DNA of 64,000 bases from an uncultured Prevotellaceae bacterium (GCA_947302275.1 CAMYUW010000002.1:40876-104875), one strand, 5' to 3'; shown: positions 1 through 11,200, numbered from the stretch's first letter. Notes: generated by a model not told the origin, from the sequence alone. A program made the numbers and translations.

Positions 1-12
1 CTAAATAATATT

Positions 13-690
13 ATGAAAATAGGAATCATCGTGGCCATGCGCAAGGAATTGGATTTGCTCCTTCCCTTGCTAAAGGATAGTGAAGATAGTCGCATGAGTG
101 GGTTTGAGTTTCATCGCGGAAAGGTTGGTCGCCATGACGTAATGGTCATGCAATGCGGTATCGGCAAGGTCAATGCCGCTATGGGGGCTTTGATGCTTGT
201 CAACAATTTTGCACCAAACTACGTCATCAACAGCGGCGTGGCTGGTGGCGCAGACGCTTCAATTAAAGTGATGGACGTTGTGGCGGGTGAGCGTGTAGCA
301 TATCATGACGTGTGGTGCGGCCCTGAGAGTGACCTGGGACAGGTACAGGGTTTGCCGCTTTATTTTAAGGGGGCTCAACATCTGCTTGACCTGATTCCTG
401 AGAAGGAAGATATCCACAAGGGGCTGATCTGTTCCGGTGACCAGTTTATAGATAAGATGGAAGACGTCAAGCGCATCAAGGGCAATTTCCCCGATGCGCT
501 GGCAGTTGATATGGAGTCAGGAGCCATTGCACAAGTGTGTCACATGTGCCAGGTGCCATTCCTTGCCCTACGTGTCATAAGCGATTCGCCAGGAGCAAGT
601 CACGACAATACGCGCCAGTATCTGGATTTCTGGACCGACGCACCTCAGGAGACATTTATTCTCCTTAAGGATATTATCTCTAGGCTTTAG
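13..690 (+). CDS. mtnN: 5'-methylthioadenosine/S-adenosylhomocysteine nucleosidase
   Basis: This 225-residue cytoplasmic enzyme should cleave adenine from 5'-methylthioadenosine and S-adenosylhomocysteine, feeding methionine salvage and removing inhibitory SAH. The length fits the family (about 230). The three residues known as catalytic in the E. coli enzyme are all in place: Glu12 in AMRKELDLL, Glu168 in VDMESGAIA and Asp191 in RVISDSPG. The Gly-rich ribose-binding stretch NSGVAGGAD lies around residues 73-81. The start is the first ATG of the window frame and begins exactly with the family N-terminus MKIGIIVAM. No luxS follows; the next gene is convergent lon. The upstream region lies outside the window, so regulation cannot be judged. 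Confidence 0.95.
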   Translation: MKIGIIVAMRKELDLLLPLLKDSEDSRMSGFEFHRGKVGRHDVMVMQCGIGKVNAAMGALMLVNNFAPNYVINSGVAGGADASIKVMDVVAGERVAYHDVWCGPESDLGQVQGLPLYFKGAQHLLDLIPEKEDIHKGLICSGDQFIDKMEDVKRIKGNFPDALAVDMESGAIAQVCHMCQVPFLALRVISDSPGASHDNTRQYLDFWTDAPQETFILLKDIISRL

Positions 691-728
691 GCTCAAAGCA
701 TTAGGTGTTGCCAAGCACCAAAAGCCTG

Positions 729-743
729 GCTCGCATCGCGAGC
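729..743. terminator. Short hairpin between convergent mtnN and lon
   Basis: A perfect 6-bp stem, GCTCGC and GCGAGC around a 3-nt loop, lies between the two convergent stop codons. It has no clear T tract on either strand, so terminator function is only a guess. The arms resemble the GCTCGC core of repeats at 15927-15977 and 20619-20640. Confidence 0.35.
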
Positions 744-744
744 A

Positions 745-3189
745 TTACAATTCGATAGCGTCCTTGACTTTTTCGGGCAGCAAGGCAAGGTCCAGAACAT
801 CCTTGATGGTGTTGACGTAGTGGAACTTCAATCCCTTGAGGTACATTTCGTTGATTTCCTCAATATCCTTGCGGTTGTCCTTGCACAGAATGATATCCTT
901 GATGCCAGCACGCTTGGCAGCGAGGATTTTTTCTTTGATTCCACCCACGGGCAGCACCTTGCCGCGAAGGGTGATTTCGCCAGTCATGGCCAGGTGGTCC
1001 ATCACCTTGCGTTGAGTGAATGACGAGGCCAGCGAAGTCACCATGGTAACGCCTGCCGAGGGCCCGTCCTTGGGAATGGCTCCCTCAGGCACGTGGATGT
1101 GGATATTGTATTTATCAAACAACTCGGGATCAATGCCCAGCAATGAGCAATGTGACCTCAGATATTGAAGCGCAATTACAGCCGATTCTTTCATCACGTC
1201 GCCTAGATTGCCTGTCAACGTGAGTTTCTCGCCCTTGCCGCGGGCTAAAGACGATTCCACAAAAAGAATCTCTCCACCAACTGCAGTCCAGGCCAGGCCA
1301 GTCACCACGCCGGCAAATTCATTGCCTTCATACTTGTCGCGGCTATAGTCTGGTGAACCCAAATATTCCTTTAGATCCTCAACCTTGATGCTGGTGGGGT
1401 AGGCGTCCCCGCTGGCCTTGTGGCGAGCAACGCGACGCAATACAGTAGCGATTTTTTTCTCTAATTGGCGCACGCCCGATTCGCGGGTGTAATCATCAAT
1501 CATCTTGAGAATCACCTGTTTGCCAAACTTGATTTCATTCTTCTTGAAACCATTTTCCTTCAATTCCTTGGGAATGAGGTGACGCTTGGCGATTTCGAGT
1601 TTCTCCTCAGGAATGTAACCGTTGATCTCGATGACCTCCATGCGGTCGAGCAAGGGACGGCTCACAGTAGCCAGGCTGTTGGCTGTGGCGATGAACAGGA
1701 TTTTGGACAAGTCGTAGTCCACATCTAGATAATTGTCGTGGAAGTGTCCGTTCTGTTCGGGATCCAGCACTTCGAGCAGTGCCGATGACGGGTCACCCTT
1801 AAAATCCTGACCAACCTTGTCAATCTCGTCGAGCACAATCACAGGATTGTTGCTGCCGCATTTGGCCAGGGCAGCAATGATGCGGCCGGGCATGGCGCCG
1901 ATGTAGGTGCGGCGGTGACCGCGTATCTCGGCTTCGTCGTGGAGTCCGCCTAGAGAGATGCGGGCATATTCACGGTTCAATGCATCGGCAATCGACTTGC
2001 CCAGTGAGGTCTTGCCAACACCTGGAGGGCCATAGAGGCACAGGATGGGTGCCTTGAGATCTCCACGCAGCTTGAGCACAGACAGGTGCTCAAGAATGCG
2101 ATCCTTCACCTTTTCCAGTCCATAATGGTCATCATTGAGCTTTTGCTCCACCTTTTTGAGATCGAAATTGTCCTCAGTATAGGTTTCCCAAGGCAGATTC
2201 AGCATATTGTCAAGATAGGCATACTGCACCGAGTAGTCGGGAGTTTGCGGATTGAGGCGTTCCAGCTTGCGTAATTCTTTTTCAAACTGTTTTTTCACAT
2301 CCTCGTTCCACTTCATCTTGTTGCCTCGTTCCTGCAATTCCTCGATATCATCGATGTCGGTGCCCAACTCCTCCTGAATGGTTCGGATTTGTTGCTGCAG
2401 GAAGTGGTCACGTTGCTGCTGGGACAATTCCTCGCGGGTGCGTGACTGGATATTGGCTTTGATTTCAACGAGTTGCTCTTCGCGGGATAACAGGGCAAAC
2501 AGCAGGTAGGCGCGTTTCTTGATGTCACGTTCCTCGAGCATGTGCTGTTTCTGCTCCGGGTCAAAAGCGATGTTGGTGGCGAGGAAGTTCATCAGATAGA
2601 CAGGATTGTCGATGTTCTTCATTGCGAATGCCAATTCGCGGCCGTTTGCACCCATGTTGCGCAGCATGCGCAGGGTGACTTCAGCAATGGATTGCATCAA
2701 CATATCAAATTCCTTGTCGCCTGCCAAAGGCAACTTTTCCTCGACAAGATGGACCGAGCCGCGCAAATAGGGTGATACTTGGGCAACCTGGTCTAGTTGA
2801 CAGGCCGATCGGCCTTGCAAGATGACATTGGTGGATCCGTCAGGTAGTTCCAGTACCTTGATGATACTGGCTATAGTGCCAAAACGGTACAGATCCCGCT
2901 CTAACGGGTCCTCGACATGGCTGTCAAATTGGCAGAATACGGCAATGGCACCATGACTCTCCTCGGCATCCTTGATGAGCCGCAAAGATTTCTCACGTCC
3001 CACCGAAACCGGCATGGTCATGGAAGGAAACAATACCATGTTGCGTAAGGGCAGAATGGGGATGTCATCAGCCTTATTGTCTTGTATATCAGTGCTGTTG
3101 TTTACCTCATGTATCTCAGTGATAATGGGAACCACATGGGCACCGGTATCATTCATTTCGGCGTCTATATTGTCTAATAAATCAAACAT
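745..3189 (-). CDS. lon: ATP-dependent protease Lon
   Basis: An 814-residue protein with the full Lon architecture: N-terminal substrate-binding domain (about residues 42-245), a coiled-coil linker, an AAA+ module with Walker [10 protein letters not shown] near residue 386, and a C-terminal Ser-Lys peptidase domain. The catalytic dyad is Ser711 in GPSAGVTM and Lys754 in GGIKEK, with the 43-residue spacing seen in E. coli Lon. It acts in the cytoplasm on misfolded and regulatory proteins. The N-terminus has an acidic extension of about 40 residues before the first conserved block ([11 protein letters not shown]). It is transcribed alone toward mtnN, probably from the TAATTTTG box at 3240-3247. 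No CIRCE-type heat-shock operator was seen upstream. Confidence 0.97.
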   Translation of the reverse strand: MFDLLDNIDAEMNDTGAHVVPIITEIHEVNNSTDIQDNKADDIPILPLRNMVLFPSMTMPVSVGREKSLRLIKDAEESHGAIAVFCQFDSHVEDPLERDLYRFGTIASIIKVLELPDGSTNVILQGRSACQLDQVAQVSPYLRGSVHLVEEKLPLAGDKEFDMLMQSIAEVTLRMLRNMGANGRELAFAMKNIDNPVYLMNFLATNIAFDPEQKQHMLEERDIKKRAYLLFALLSREEQLVEIKANIQSRTREELSQQQRDHFLQQQIRTIQEELGTDIDDIEELQERGNKMKWNEDVKKQFEKELRKLERLNPQTPDYSVQYAYLDNMLNLPWETYTEDNFDLKKVEQKLNDDHYGLEKVKDRILEHLSVLKLRGDLKAPILCLYGPPGVGKTSLGKSIADALNREYARISLGGLHDEAEIRGHRRTYIGAMPGRIIAALAKCGSNNPVIVLDEIDKVGQDFKGDPSSALLEVLDPEQNGHFHDNYLDVDYDLSKILFIATANSLATVSRPLLDRMEVIEINGYIPEEKLEIAKRHLIPKELKENGFKKNEIKFGKQVILKMIDDYTRESGVRQLEKKIATVLRRVARHKASGDAYPTSIKVEDLKEYLGSPDYSRDKYEGNEFAGVVTGLAWTAVGGEILFVESSLARGKGEKLTLTGNLGDVMKESAVIALQYLRSHCSLLGIDPELFDKYNIHIHVPEGAIPKDGPSAGVTMVTSLASSFTQRKVMDHLAMTGEITLRGKVLPVGGIKEKILAAKRAGIKDIILCKDNRKDIEEINEMYLKGLKFHYVNTIKDVLDLALLPEKVKDAIEL

Positions 3190-3239
3190 ATTTAGTTCTG
3201 TAGAATATTCTTATCTTGTAGTCAATGCAAATCGGATGC

Positions 3240-3247
3240 CAAAATTA
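3240..3247 (-). promoter_or_regulatory. Putative -7 box of lon
   Basis: Read on the minus strand this is TAATTTTG, a match to the Bacteroidota -7 consensus TAnnTTTG, about 50 nt before the lon start. A good -33 TTTG was not found at the ideal spacing. Confidence 0.5.
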
Positions 3248-3304
3248 CAAAAATCCAATGAAAGTAATTTCAATTACATCCATCATTTATAGAAAAATAA
3301 CAAA

Positions 3305-3339
3305 ACAAGCGACCCCAAGAGGCGCCAGGGGTCGCTTGT
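3305..3339 (-). terminator. Terminator of the first amidase gene
   Basis: A perfect 12-bp stem (ACAAGCGACCCC and its complement) with an 11-nt loop lies just beyond the amidase stop codon. On the minus strand it is followed by TTTTGTTATTTTT, as expected for intrinsic termination. It lies 115 bp upstream of the lon start, so it also insulates lon. Confidence 0.8.
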
Positions 3340-3367
3340 GATTAATAGGGTGGATTACCCTTGAGAA

Positions 3368-6300
3368 TTAGAAACTACTAGAAAGCAGCAGGTCAATGAG
3401 TGACGTAACATCACCGATGCTGATATTGGTATCCCCGTTCACATCGGCTGCATCCAGGTTGATGGGTTGAGGATTACCGCCCAGCAGATAGTCGATGAGT
3501 GTGGTCACATCAGCTATACTTGTATTGCCGTCACAGTTGATGTCATGGCCTGTCTGGCCGCCGGGAATGTTGATAATATCCATACCAGGAGTGGTATGAA
3601 CATTCTGGTCGGTCGGCATGGAGTAGATACCGATGTTGCCACCAGCGCAAACCAGGTTGCCAGCATAGTCAAATGCCATCTGATAGATGGCGCCTGAGCT
3701 GTTACGTGCATCGGCAGTATATGAGTACTTGGGTGACAATACAGGAGTATTACCATCCCACGACAGGTCAAAGAACTGCAGCTTGCCGCTACCGTCATTG
3801 ATGACAAACATGTCGCCGGCATCATTGATAGCAAAGCCTGAAATCATGCTGCCGTTGAGCATATCAACATAGGGTGCACGACCTGAATTGAGCGTGATGT
3901 TGCCATCGTTATCGATAAAGATGATTGAAGGCACACTGCTATTATTCTGGCCTGCACTGCGGTACTGAACTACCCATATACCACGACCTCCAGCATCGGG
4001 CCATACGTTGCCATTGCCGTTGACTTCAAGACCATTGGTGCTGAAGTACTGGCTGGGAGCGGTTGACCATGTGTCAACAATGCTACCGTCGGGCTGGCCG
4101 ATGTTGTAAACACCAACACCATTGCTGGGCGTGAAGTCCTCCAGATATACATATAGCTTAGTGTCAGCACCAGTGCCACCAATGGCAACACCAGGAGACG
4201 ACGAGCCGACGCTGACACCGTTATTGGTAATCAGACCGGCGCTATTACGGGTACCAACGAAGAATTCGGTCCAAGTGCCTTCGAGGTTCTCAGGATCGGC
4301 AATATAAACACCTGAGGTAGGATCACCCCAATCAGGAACATAGAGCTTACCGTTTTCGTCAAGAGCCATGCGGTAGAGGCTGCGCCAGGTGTGACCACCC
4401 TGATAAAGCGTGCTGCTCACGCGCTCGCCCTGGGCATCATATACATAGACACCATTTGACGAGGTGGCGCTGCTGCTCACGCGGTTACCAGCATAGATGG
4501 TTCCCATCTTGGGACTAGCAGGTGACTTGTCAACGGCAACAAACAGCTGGCCACTGTAGGTCGGGCCGGCAGCATTAATACGCTGGATGGTCGTGATGGG
4601 ATCACCCTCGACGGTTACTGCCCAGGTCAAAGTGCTGCCAGGCTGTACACCATCGAGTTCGCTGACGTTGATGGTTACCGTGTTCTCGCCCTCTACCACA
4701 TTGGGCACGTTGACAGTAGCCACAGCTGTACCTTCACCGTCATAGAATGTGATATAGGCATTCTTGGCAGCATCATTACTGGTGAAAGTGAACTGATTGC
4801 CATCCATCTTCAGGCCATAGGCATAGATTCCCTTGACTGCAGGCTGTGCTGTTGAATTGGCCTGCCACTTGGTCATCTTGTTGTCCTGCATCAGGTACAG
4901 GTAGATGTCCTCGCCCTTGACGTTGGCACCCGTCGCCATGAACTGGCAAGCGAGCGGGTCGAGGTCGGTGTTGGTGGTGGCCACGAGGGCGGCCTGGTCA
5001 ACACCTGCCGTGATGTCATAGAGCTTGATACCGCCCACATTGACGGCATCTTCCCTGTTTACAGCAACATAGGGCATTACCATGAATTGGTGCTGGGCAT
5101 ACTTGAAGAATGAAGTGCCCTTGACGGGAATATCGGTATCCTCGCCATTGAAGCGGCCAACGACCTCACTGTCCGTCTTATCGACATCGGCAGGATCAAC
5201 CTCCATGAGCAGGGTGTTCTCACCATCGAGCATCACGCGGTCGTCGTTGCGCGGCGAGATCAGAAGCTGTGGCTCACCGATCTTAGTTTTGGTGAAGTTG
5301 CTGGCTGCGGTAATCGTGCTCTCGGTGAAAGTCGTGCCGGCAATCTGGTCATTGACAATACTCAGTTTGAGGAACCTCATGCCACCAGCTGTATTGGTAC
5401 CGTCGTTGGTGCCCATGATGTTCACCGTGCACTTTTTGGACTCGCCATCAATAGCGATGGTTTGTGCACGATAGTACAAGAAGTTGGCTGAACTCAGGGT
5501 GGTTACCCATTGGATGGGATCACTCTCAAAGTCTGCCCACTTGTACAGGCGCAGGGTGCCACGCTCAAATCCGGCATTCACGTAATCGGGGCTAAATTGA
5601 GTCTGCACGCTGTTAATACCCACGAGCTGACCATCGGCAGTGAAGGCGATGTCATACAAGCGGCTATAGAAGCCCGCATTGTTGGGCTCTACTGGAGCGA
5701 TGCCGTTGATGCTCAGTTCCTTGACAAGCACCTTATCAATATTGTTGATCAGGTAGATGTGGGGTGTGCCATCCTCGGCATTGGTCAGCACGAAGGTACT
5801 GTCGCCACGCACGAGCATACGCCTGATGTCACCCACGAATTCATACTCGGTGCCCTCGTCACAGGTGAGGTTCAAGCTGGTGGGAGCGGTCACATAACCG
5901 GGCAACTCAGGCTCGGGATAGTTGGGCAGCGTATTTTCGGGAGCTACATAATCATCAAGCTCCAGCATGGGAACGACGTAGGTCGTCTTGTTGGCCTCGA
6001 CAACGATATTGCCTGCTGCCTTTGCAATCAGTTCCTGCCACTGGCTGTCAACGCCTTCGGCTGAATAGTCACCCAGCGCCTTGTATCCCTCGGCTTCAAC
6101 GGCAATAGTATAGCTGCCTGGCTCAAGGTTCTCAAACACGAACACGCCATTGTAGTTCTGGTCGGTGGTGTAGCGTGCCACTTCCTGACCGTCCTTGTAC
6201 AGGATGACAACCGCGCCATTGATGGGTGCCCACTGGTCCATTGAAGAGGCATTGTACTTGTACAGGTTATGAACCAGGTGCTCATGCAGGTCCTTGACTG

Positions 6301-7156
6301 TACCCATAATGTAGCCTTTGTTTTCAGGCGTCAGGCCAAAGTACTGACCGATACCGCGTGCGATACGCACACCTTCCTGATGGCAATAGTCCGAGTTCAA
6401 TGCACGGTGGCGTGCAGGTTGGTAGGTATGGAAATAGCCCTCTACCAAGATTCCAGGAGCGCCATGTTTGAGAACGCCAAGATAACCGATATAAGAGATA
6501 CCTGTATTGGGATCAACGCGGGTCGAGTAACCATCATTATATAAATCTATATCTCCTCGTATATTAGGATTTGATGGACTATAGTAGTTCATCGGATCTA
6601 TCTCGTTGGTATAGAATATTGGCCAACAAGTCTGACCGATACTACGGCTTCCAGATGTCAGATCACCTCCAGAACCATCATATCCACGGTAGATAAAGAG
6701 CGGGTAGTTGATCGATGAGCCATCGGTTGTCGCATTTGAGTGGTGGGACAGGAACATGTCATAGTTGCCGATTTCCACCTCCTCACAGATTTCCGACAAG
6801 GGACGGTTGTAGATTTCAGCATCGGGAGCACCTGCTACATAGGGATACGGGCCGTTGAACCACCTCGACATGGTGATGTTCTCAGGCTTCACACCCATCT
6901 TGATGAGCGTGGCACGCGTCTGGATGGATTTCCACAGGTTGGTGTTGCTCTCGTAGAATCCGTTGGTGTCAGGACGCCCAGTCTCGGGCAACATGGGGTA
7001 GGGAATAGTCGCCATCGGGCGGTCGTTGGGTCCCCAGCTGCCATGTCCGGGATTCAGATAGATACGGATTTCATCGGCCGTCTTGGCCTGCAATGCGCCG
7101 GCTGCCATGATGGCGGCTACGGCAAGTAATAATATCTTCTTCATAGCTGTCATCAT
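3368..7156 (-). CDS. Secreted N-acetylmuramoyl-L-alanine amidase (Amidase_3), giant, dockerin-tailed
   Basis: A 1262-residue exported protein. After a signal peptide (about residues 1-24) comes a zinc amidase fold with ligands His38 (NPGHG), Glu69 (YESNTN) and His139 (SHHSNA), and the catalytic Glu240 (VEGYFHT). This predicts cleavage of the lactyl-peptide bond of peptidoglycan. Residues 282-362 form a carboxypeptidase-regulatory-like beta sandwich. The following 800 residues look like repeated propeller or beta-rich modules of unknown role. Residues 1203-1262 are a dockerin pair with two Ca-binding loops (DINCDGNTS and DVNGDTNIS). The start overlaps the tolB-like stop (ATGA), so the two genes are translationally coupled; an alternative start is the ATG at 7144 (MKKILLL). 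The gene is paralogous to 8292-12047, which lacks the dockerin. Catalysis is well supported; substrate and anchoring are inference. Confidence 0.85.
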   Translation of the reverse strand: MMTAMKKILLLAVAAIMAAGALQAKTADEIRIYLNPGHGSWGPNDRPMATIPYPMLPETGRPDTNGFYESNTNLWKSIQTRATLIKMGVKPENITMSRWFNGPYPYVAGAPDAEIYNRPLSEICEEVEIGNYDMFLSHHSNATTDGSSINYPLFIYRGYDGSGGDLTSGSRSIGQTCWPIFYTNEIDPMNYYSPSNPNIRGDIDLYNDGYSTRVDPNTGISYIGYLGVLKHGAPGILVEGYFHTYQPARHRALNSDYCHQEGVRIARGIGQYFGLTPENKGYIMGTVKDLHEHLVHNLYKYNASSMDQWAPINGAVVILYKDGQEVARYTTDQNYNGVFVFENLEPGSYTIAVEAEGYKALGDYSAEGVDSQWQELIAKAAGNIVVEANKTTYVVPMLELDDYVAPENTLPNYPEPELPGYVTAPTSLNLTCDEGTEYEFVGDIRRMLVRGDSTFVLTNAEDGTPHIYLINNIDKVLVKELSINGIAPVEPNNAGFYSRLYDIAFTADGQLVGINSVQTQFSPDYVNAGFERGTLRLYKWADFESDPIQWVTTLSSANFLYYRAQTIAIDGESKKCTVNIMGTNDGTNTAGGMRFLKLSIVNDQIAGTTFTESTITAASNFTKTKIGEPQLLISPRNDDRVMLDGENTLLMEVDPADVDKTDSEVVGRFNGEDTDIPVKGTSFFKYAQHQFMVMPYVAVNREDAVNVGGIKLYDITAGVDQAALVATTNTDLDPLACQFMATGANVKGEDIYLYLMQDNKMTKWQANSTAQPAVKGIYAYGLKMDGNQFTFTSNDAAKNAYITFYDGEGTAVATVNVPNVVEGENTVTINVSELDGVQPGSTLTWAVTVEGDPITTIQRINAAGPTYSGQLFVAVDKSPASPKMGTIYAGNRVSSSATSSNGVYVYDAQGERVSSTLYQGGHTWRSLYRMALDENGKLYVPDWGDPTSGVYIADPENLEGTWTEFFVGTRNSAGLITNNGVSVGSSSPGVAIGGTGADTKLYVYLEDFTPSNGVGVYNIGQPDGSIVDTWSTAPSQYFSTNGLEVNGNGNVWPDAGGRGIWVVQYRSAGQNNSSVPSIIFIDNDGNITLNSGRAPYVDMLNGSMISGFAINDAGDMFVINDGSGKLQFFDLSWDGNTPVLSPKYSYTADARNSSGAIYQMAFDYAGNLVCAGGNIGIYSMPTDQNVHTTPGMDIINIPGGQTGHDINCDGNTSIADVTTLIDYLLGGNPQPINLDAADVNGDTNISIGDVTSLIDLLLSSSF

Positions 7157-8033
7157 TTGGTTACGTTAATAATATAGGCTTCACCAGCAGGAGTGCTGAA
7201 GACGATCTTGCCGTCAGCGGCGTGGGGATACATGGCGATGGTCTCATCGCCGGTCAGCGTCTGGGTCGTGCCGTCGAGCGTGGCGGCCACGATGGTCGAG
7301 GCATAGATGAATTCGCCGTCGTCCAGGTCCATCATGCCGACGACAGTGTTGTCATCATACCATACCGGGGCACGCATCCTGCCCACCATACGCACGTTGC
7401 CACCGTCAAGGTCGCAGACGTATGCACCATGTGCGGCCTGGTAGTAGAGCACCTTTGTGCCGTCGGGTGAGAGTGATGGCCACAGGTAACTGAAACTGGT
7501 GCCGTTGGGCGAGAGGTTGCGTGTTTTGCCGTTGACGGTGATCATCAGCTGGCCCTTGTTGATGGAGAGCACAGGCAGATTCTGGGCCTTGGCGGTGCCG
7601 ATGGCCTTTTTGGTGAACTTGCCCTTGTTGACTGCTCCAGCACTGACTTTGTCAATCCCGTAACCCTGCAGGTCTCGCGTGGGCTTGACGAGCAAGTCAC
7701 TCTTGCCAGTTGCCAGGTTCACGCTCTTGAGTGCGGAAAGTCGCAGGTGCTTGTCGTTGAATGAGCCCTCGCGGAATAGTACGGTCTGCCCGTCGGGGGA
7801 GATTTTCACGTTGTGCCCTGCGCTGGGCGCGTTGCTCAACACTTGTGTCTGGCCTGTTGCCAGATCGAGCTTAGTCAGTCCCTGGTTGGTGGCGCTGGTC
7901 AGCAGCAGGTAATCACCCTGCGGGCTGATGGCAGCCACAGCTGCCTGCTCGGGCAGATTGACCTTCTCTATCGAGGTCACCTGCAAAACCTGTGCAGCAG
8001 CACACAACGAGAAACCTAACGTCAAAGCGAAAA
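6909..8033. repeat. 1,125-bp direct repeat, copy 1
   Basis: This segment matches 11800-12924 at a constant offset of 4,891 bp with no difference that I can find by eye. It covers all but the first codons of the tolB-like gene and about the first 83 codons of the amidase. Identity ends at a C/T difference at 6908 on one side, and at 8034, where copy 2 carries three extra bases, on the other. Confidence 0.85.
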
Positions 8034-8049
8034 GAAGTTTTCTCATCAT
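7153..8049 (-). CDS. Secreted TolB-like beta-propeller protein, copy 1
   Basis: A 298-residue protein with a signal peptide (about residues 1-19, ending CAAAQ) and repeated PD40/WD40-like blades, visible as recurring motifs: ISPQGDYLLL, ISPDGQTVLF and LSPDGTKVLYY. It has no catalytic motif; such propellers usually bind proteins or glycans in the periplasm or at the surface. It overlaps the following amidase by 4 nt, which suggests the two products work together. The protein is identical to copy 2 (12044-12943) except for one missing Phe in the signal peptide, and the DNA appears identical over nearly the whole gene. Transcription probably starts from the TATCTTTG box at 8126-8133. Confidence 0.8.
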   Translation of the reverse strand: MMRKLLFALTLGFSLCAAAQVLQVTSIEKVNLPEQAAVAAISPQGDYLLLTSATNQGLTKLDLATGQTQVLSNAPSAGHNVKISPDGQTVLFREGSFNDKHLRLSALKSVNLATGKSDLLVKPTRDLQGYGIDKVSAGAVNKGKFTKKAIGTAKAQNLPVLSINKGQLMITVNGKTRNLSPNGTSFSYLWPSLSPDGTKVLYYQAAHGAYVCDLDGGNVRMVGRMRAPVWYDDNTVVGMMDLDDGEFIYASTIVAATLDGTTQTLTGDETIAMYPHAADGKIVFSTPAGEAYIINVTK

Positions 8050-8125
8050 AAGGTAAATTGGTTGAGTTAAACAAAAATGGTTATAATACTATCTATACGA
8101 TATATGCTTAGTTCAATGATTGCAG

Positions 8126-8133
8126 CAAAGATA
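8126..8133 (-). promoter_or_regulatory. Putative -7 box of tolB-like/amidase cassette 1
   Basis: On the minus strand this reads TATCTTTG, a perfect TAnnTTTG match, followed by a leader of about 75 nt. TTTG motifs lie upstream at 8147-8154, somewhat close for the -33 element. The 8050-8232 gap is otherwise A+T-rich with no gene. Confidence 0.6.
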
Positions 8134-8232
8134 CTAAAAAAATAAACAAACAAATTCAAAATAATGTTAATTTGTTAGGTTCTCCGATGTATTCCTTGCA
8201 TTTTTACTGTTTGTAATCATTATGAATGAAAA

Positions 8233-8263
8233 ACAAGCGGCCCGTATCGATTGGGCCACTTGT
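8233..8263 (-). terminator. Terminator of the second amidase gene
   Basis: An 11-bp stem with one mismatch (ACAAGCGGCCC against GGGCCACTTGT) and a 9-nt loop, followed by T-rich sequence on the minus strand. It resembles the terminator at 3305-3339, including the ACAAGCG start, which fits the cassette having been duplicated with its terminator. Confidence 0.7.
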
Positions 8264-8291
8264 TGATTAGTAATCGATTGAGCAATTTGAA

Positions 8292-11200
8292 TTACTTGAG
8301 AACCTTGATAGCATCAGATGAACCGTCGCTGTAGGTGCGGACGATGATGTTTACACCATCAACAGGCTGGCGGTATTCGATACCACGGATATCAAAGTAA
8401 CGCTCACTGACAATGATCTTATTCACGCTTGTCTCGTTCACAGCACTGGGAATGACGATCGTCTCATAGTCACCACAAGCGGGAGTGGTGTGGATGTTCT
8501 CCTCAGTTGGTAATGAATAGATACCAATATTGCCACCAGCACAAACCAAGTTGCCGGCATAGTCAAATGCCATCTGGAAGATGGAACCTGCCGAGTTGCG
8601 GGCATCAGCCTTATATGAATATTTGGGCGTGATATCGGGGGTAGTGCCATCCCATGTCAGGTCGTAGAATTGGAGAATACCGCTTCCGTCATTGATGGCG
8701 AGCAGGTCACAGGCATCGTTAACGGCGAAGCCAGAACGTTCGCTACCATTGAGCATGTTGATGTAGGGTGCACGACCGGAGTTGAACGTCAGGTTGCCGT
8801 CACTGTCAACAAAGATGAGCGAAGGTACACTTGCGTCATTCTTATCGGCGGCACGGTACTGAGCGATCCAGACGCCACGGCCTTGGGCATCGGCAACAAC
8901 GTTGCCATTGGTGTTGAGCTGCAGATAACCTACATCGAAGTACTGGTTGGGTGCGGTTGACCAAGTGTCAACAACGCTACCGTCGGGCTGGCCGATGTTA
9001 TAAACACCCACGCCATTGCCGAAGTCTTCAAGATAAACATACAGTTTTGTGTCGGCTCCAGTGCCGCCGATGGCTACGCCGGGAGTCGAAGAACCTACAT
9101 TCACACCATCGTTGGTTATCAGACCGTCGCTGTTACGGGTACCGATAAAGAATTCGGTCCAGTCATCCTCCATGTGCAATGGATCGGCAATGAAAACACC
9201 TGAAGCGCCATCTCCCCAATCGGGCACATAGAGTTTACCGTTGGCGTCAATGCCCATGCGGTAATTGCTGCCCCAGTTGTGTCCGCCACGATAAAGGTTA
9301 TCACTGGCACGTTGACCCATGACGTCACATACATATACACCATTGCTGTCACTGCCACTGCCAATGCGGTTGCCGGTATAGATAGTACCCATCTTAGGAC
9401 TAGCCGGTGACTTGTCAACAGCGACAAACAGCTGACCACTGTAATTCTGCTCAAGCGGATTGATGCGCCTAATGGTTGTAATGGGCTCACCCTCAAGAGT
9501 GATAGACCAACGGAGCTTGTTCTCGGCTACTTCGGGCAACGATTTGCAATCAATCTCGATACTGTTTTCTCCCTCAACTACGTTAGGCACCTCAATGGTT
9601 GTTACCTCGTTACCATCCATATCATAGAAAGTAATGAATGCATACTTTGCGGCAGCATTAGCATTGAAGATGAATGTGTAGAGGTCATTATCGAAGGTGT
9701 ACTTCAGACCGTAAGCAAAGACACCGGGCTCAATTGGCTGCTGTTCTGCAAAGGCCTGCCACTTGGTCATCTTGTTGTCCTGCATCAAGTAGAGGTAAAT
9801 GTCTTCACCCTTGACATTGGCACCCGTTGACATGAACTGGCAAGCAAGCGGATCAAGGTCGGTGTTGGTGGTGGCCACGAGAGCTGCCTGGTCAACACCT
9901 GCTGTGATGTCATAGAGCTTAATGCCACCCACGTTAACGGCATCGTCATCGCTCTGGGCAATGTAAGGCGTTACCATGAATTGATGCTGGGCATACTTGA
10001 AGAAGGAAGTGCCTTTGACAGGAATGTCGCGTTCATCACCATCGAAGCGACCGACAACCTCGCTATCGGTGCCGTTCTCGATGGCTGTAGCAACCTCCAT
10101 TAGCAAGGTGTTCTCGCCATCGAGCATTACCTGGTCGTCGTTGCGCGGCGAGAGAACAATCTGCGGCTCACCGATTTTTGCCTTAGTGAAATTGCTGGTT
10201 GCAGCAATGGTCTTCTCGGTGTAAACCGTGCTGGCAATTTGGCCATTAGTGACATTCAGTTTGAGGAACCTCATGCCACCTGCACTGCTGGCGGCATCGT
10301 TGGTACCCATCAAGGTGATTACACAATTGTTGGCCTCGCCGTCAATGACCATCGATTGAGCGCGGTAGTAGTAGAAGTTGGCAGAACTCTGGGTGGTAAT
10401 CCATTCGATAGGATCACTGTCATAATCTGCCCACTTGTACAACCGCAGCGTGCCACGTTCAAATCCCTCATTGACCTGTCCATCGCTAAACTGGGTCTGC
10501 AAGCAGTTGACGCCCACGAGTTGGCCGTCGGCAGTAAACGCGATATCGTTCAAGCGACTGTAGTAACCGGCATTATTGGGCTCTGAAGGAGCCACATTAT
10601 TAATGCTCAGTTCCTTGACAATCACCTTGTCGATATTGTTGATCAGATAAATGTGAGGTGTGCCCTCCTCGTCGTTGGTCAGCACAACAGTGCTGTCGCC
10701 GCGCACGAGCATACGCTTGATGGCGCCTGCAAAGTCATAGGTGGTGCCATTGTCGCGGGTGAGTTCCAGTTTGATCGGGGCTTTCACATAGCCGGGCAAT
10801 TCGGGCTCGGGATAATTCTGGAACAAGTCGGTAGGTATCTCATAGTCTATGGCCTCCAACAGGGGAACAGCATAGCTTGTCTTGTTGGCCTCAACAACGA
10901 TCTCACGAGTGGCCGCCGTGATAAGTTCCTTCCACTTGTTGTCAACAGTGGCCTCGGTATATTCTCCCAGGGGTTTATAACCTTCGGCTTCAACTGCCAG
11001 CGTGTAGTTGCCAGGCTCCAAGTTCTCAAACACGAACACACCGTTGTAGTTCTGATCGGTGGTGTAACGAGCTACTTCCTGTCCTTCCTTGTACAGGATG
11101 ACCACGGCACCGTTGATGGGAGCCCACTGGTCCATCGAGGTGGCGTTATACTTATACAGGTTGTCGATCAGGTGTTCATGCACGTTCTTGACAGATCCCA

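Noticed and set aside
745..3189. Antisense open frames in lon
   Set aside because: They are codon-bias shadows with no start signals or homology that I recognise.
7222..7912. Plus-strand open frames inside the tolB-like genes, identical in both copies
   Set aside because: They are antisense shadows of the tolB-like coding sequence. Their identity reflects the recent duplication, not selection.
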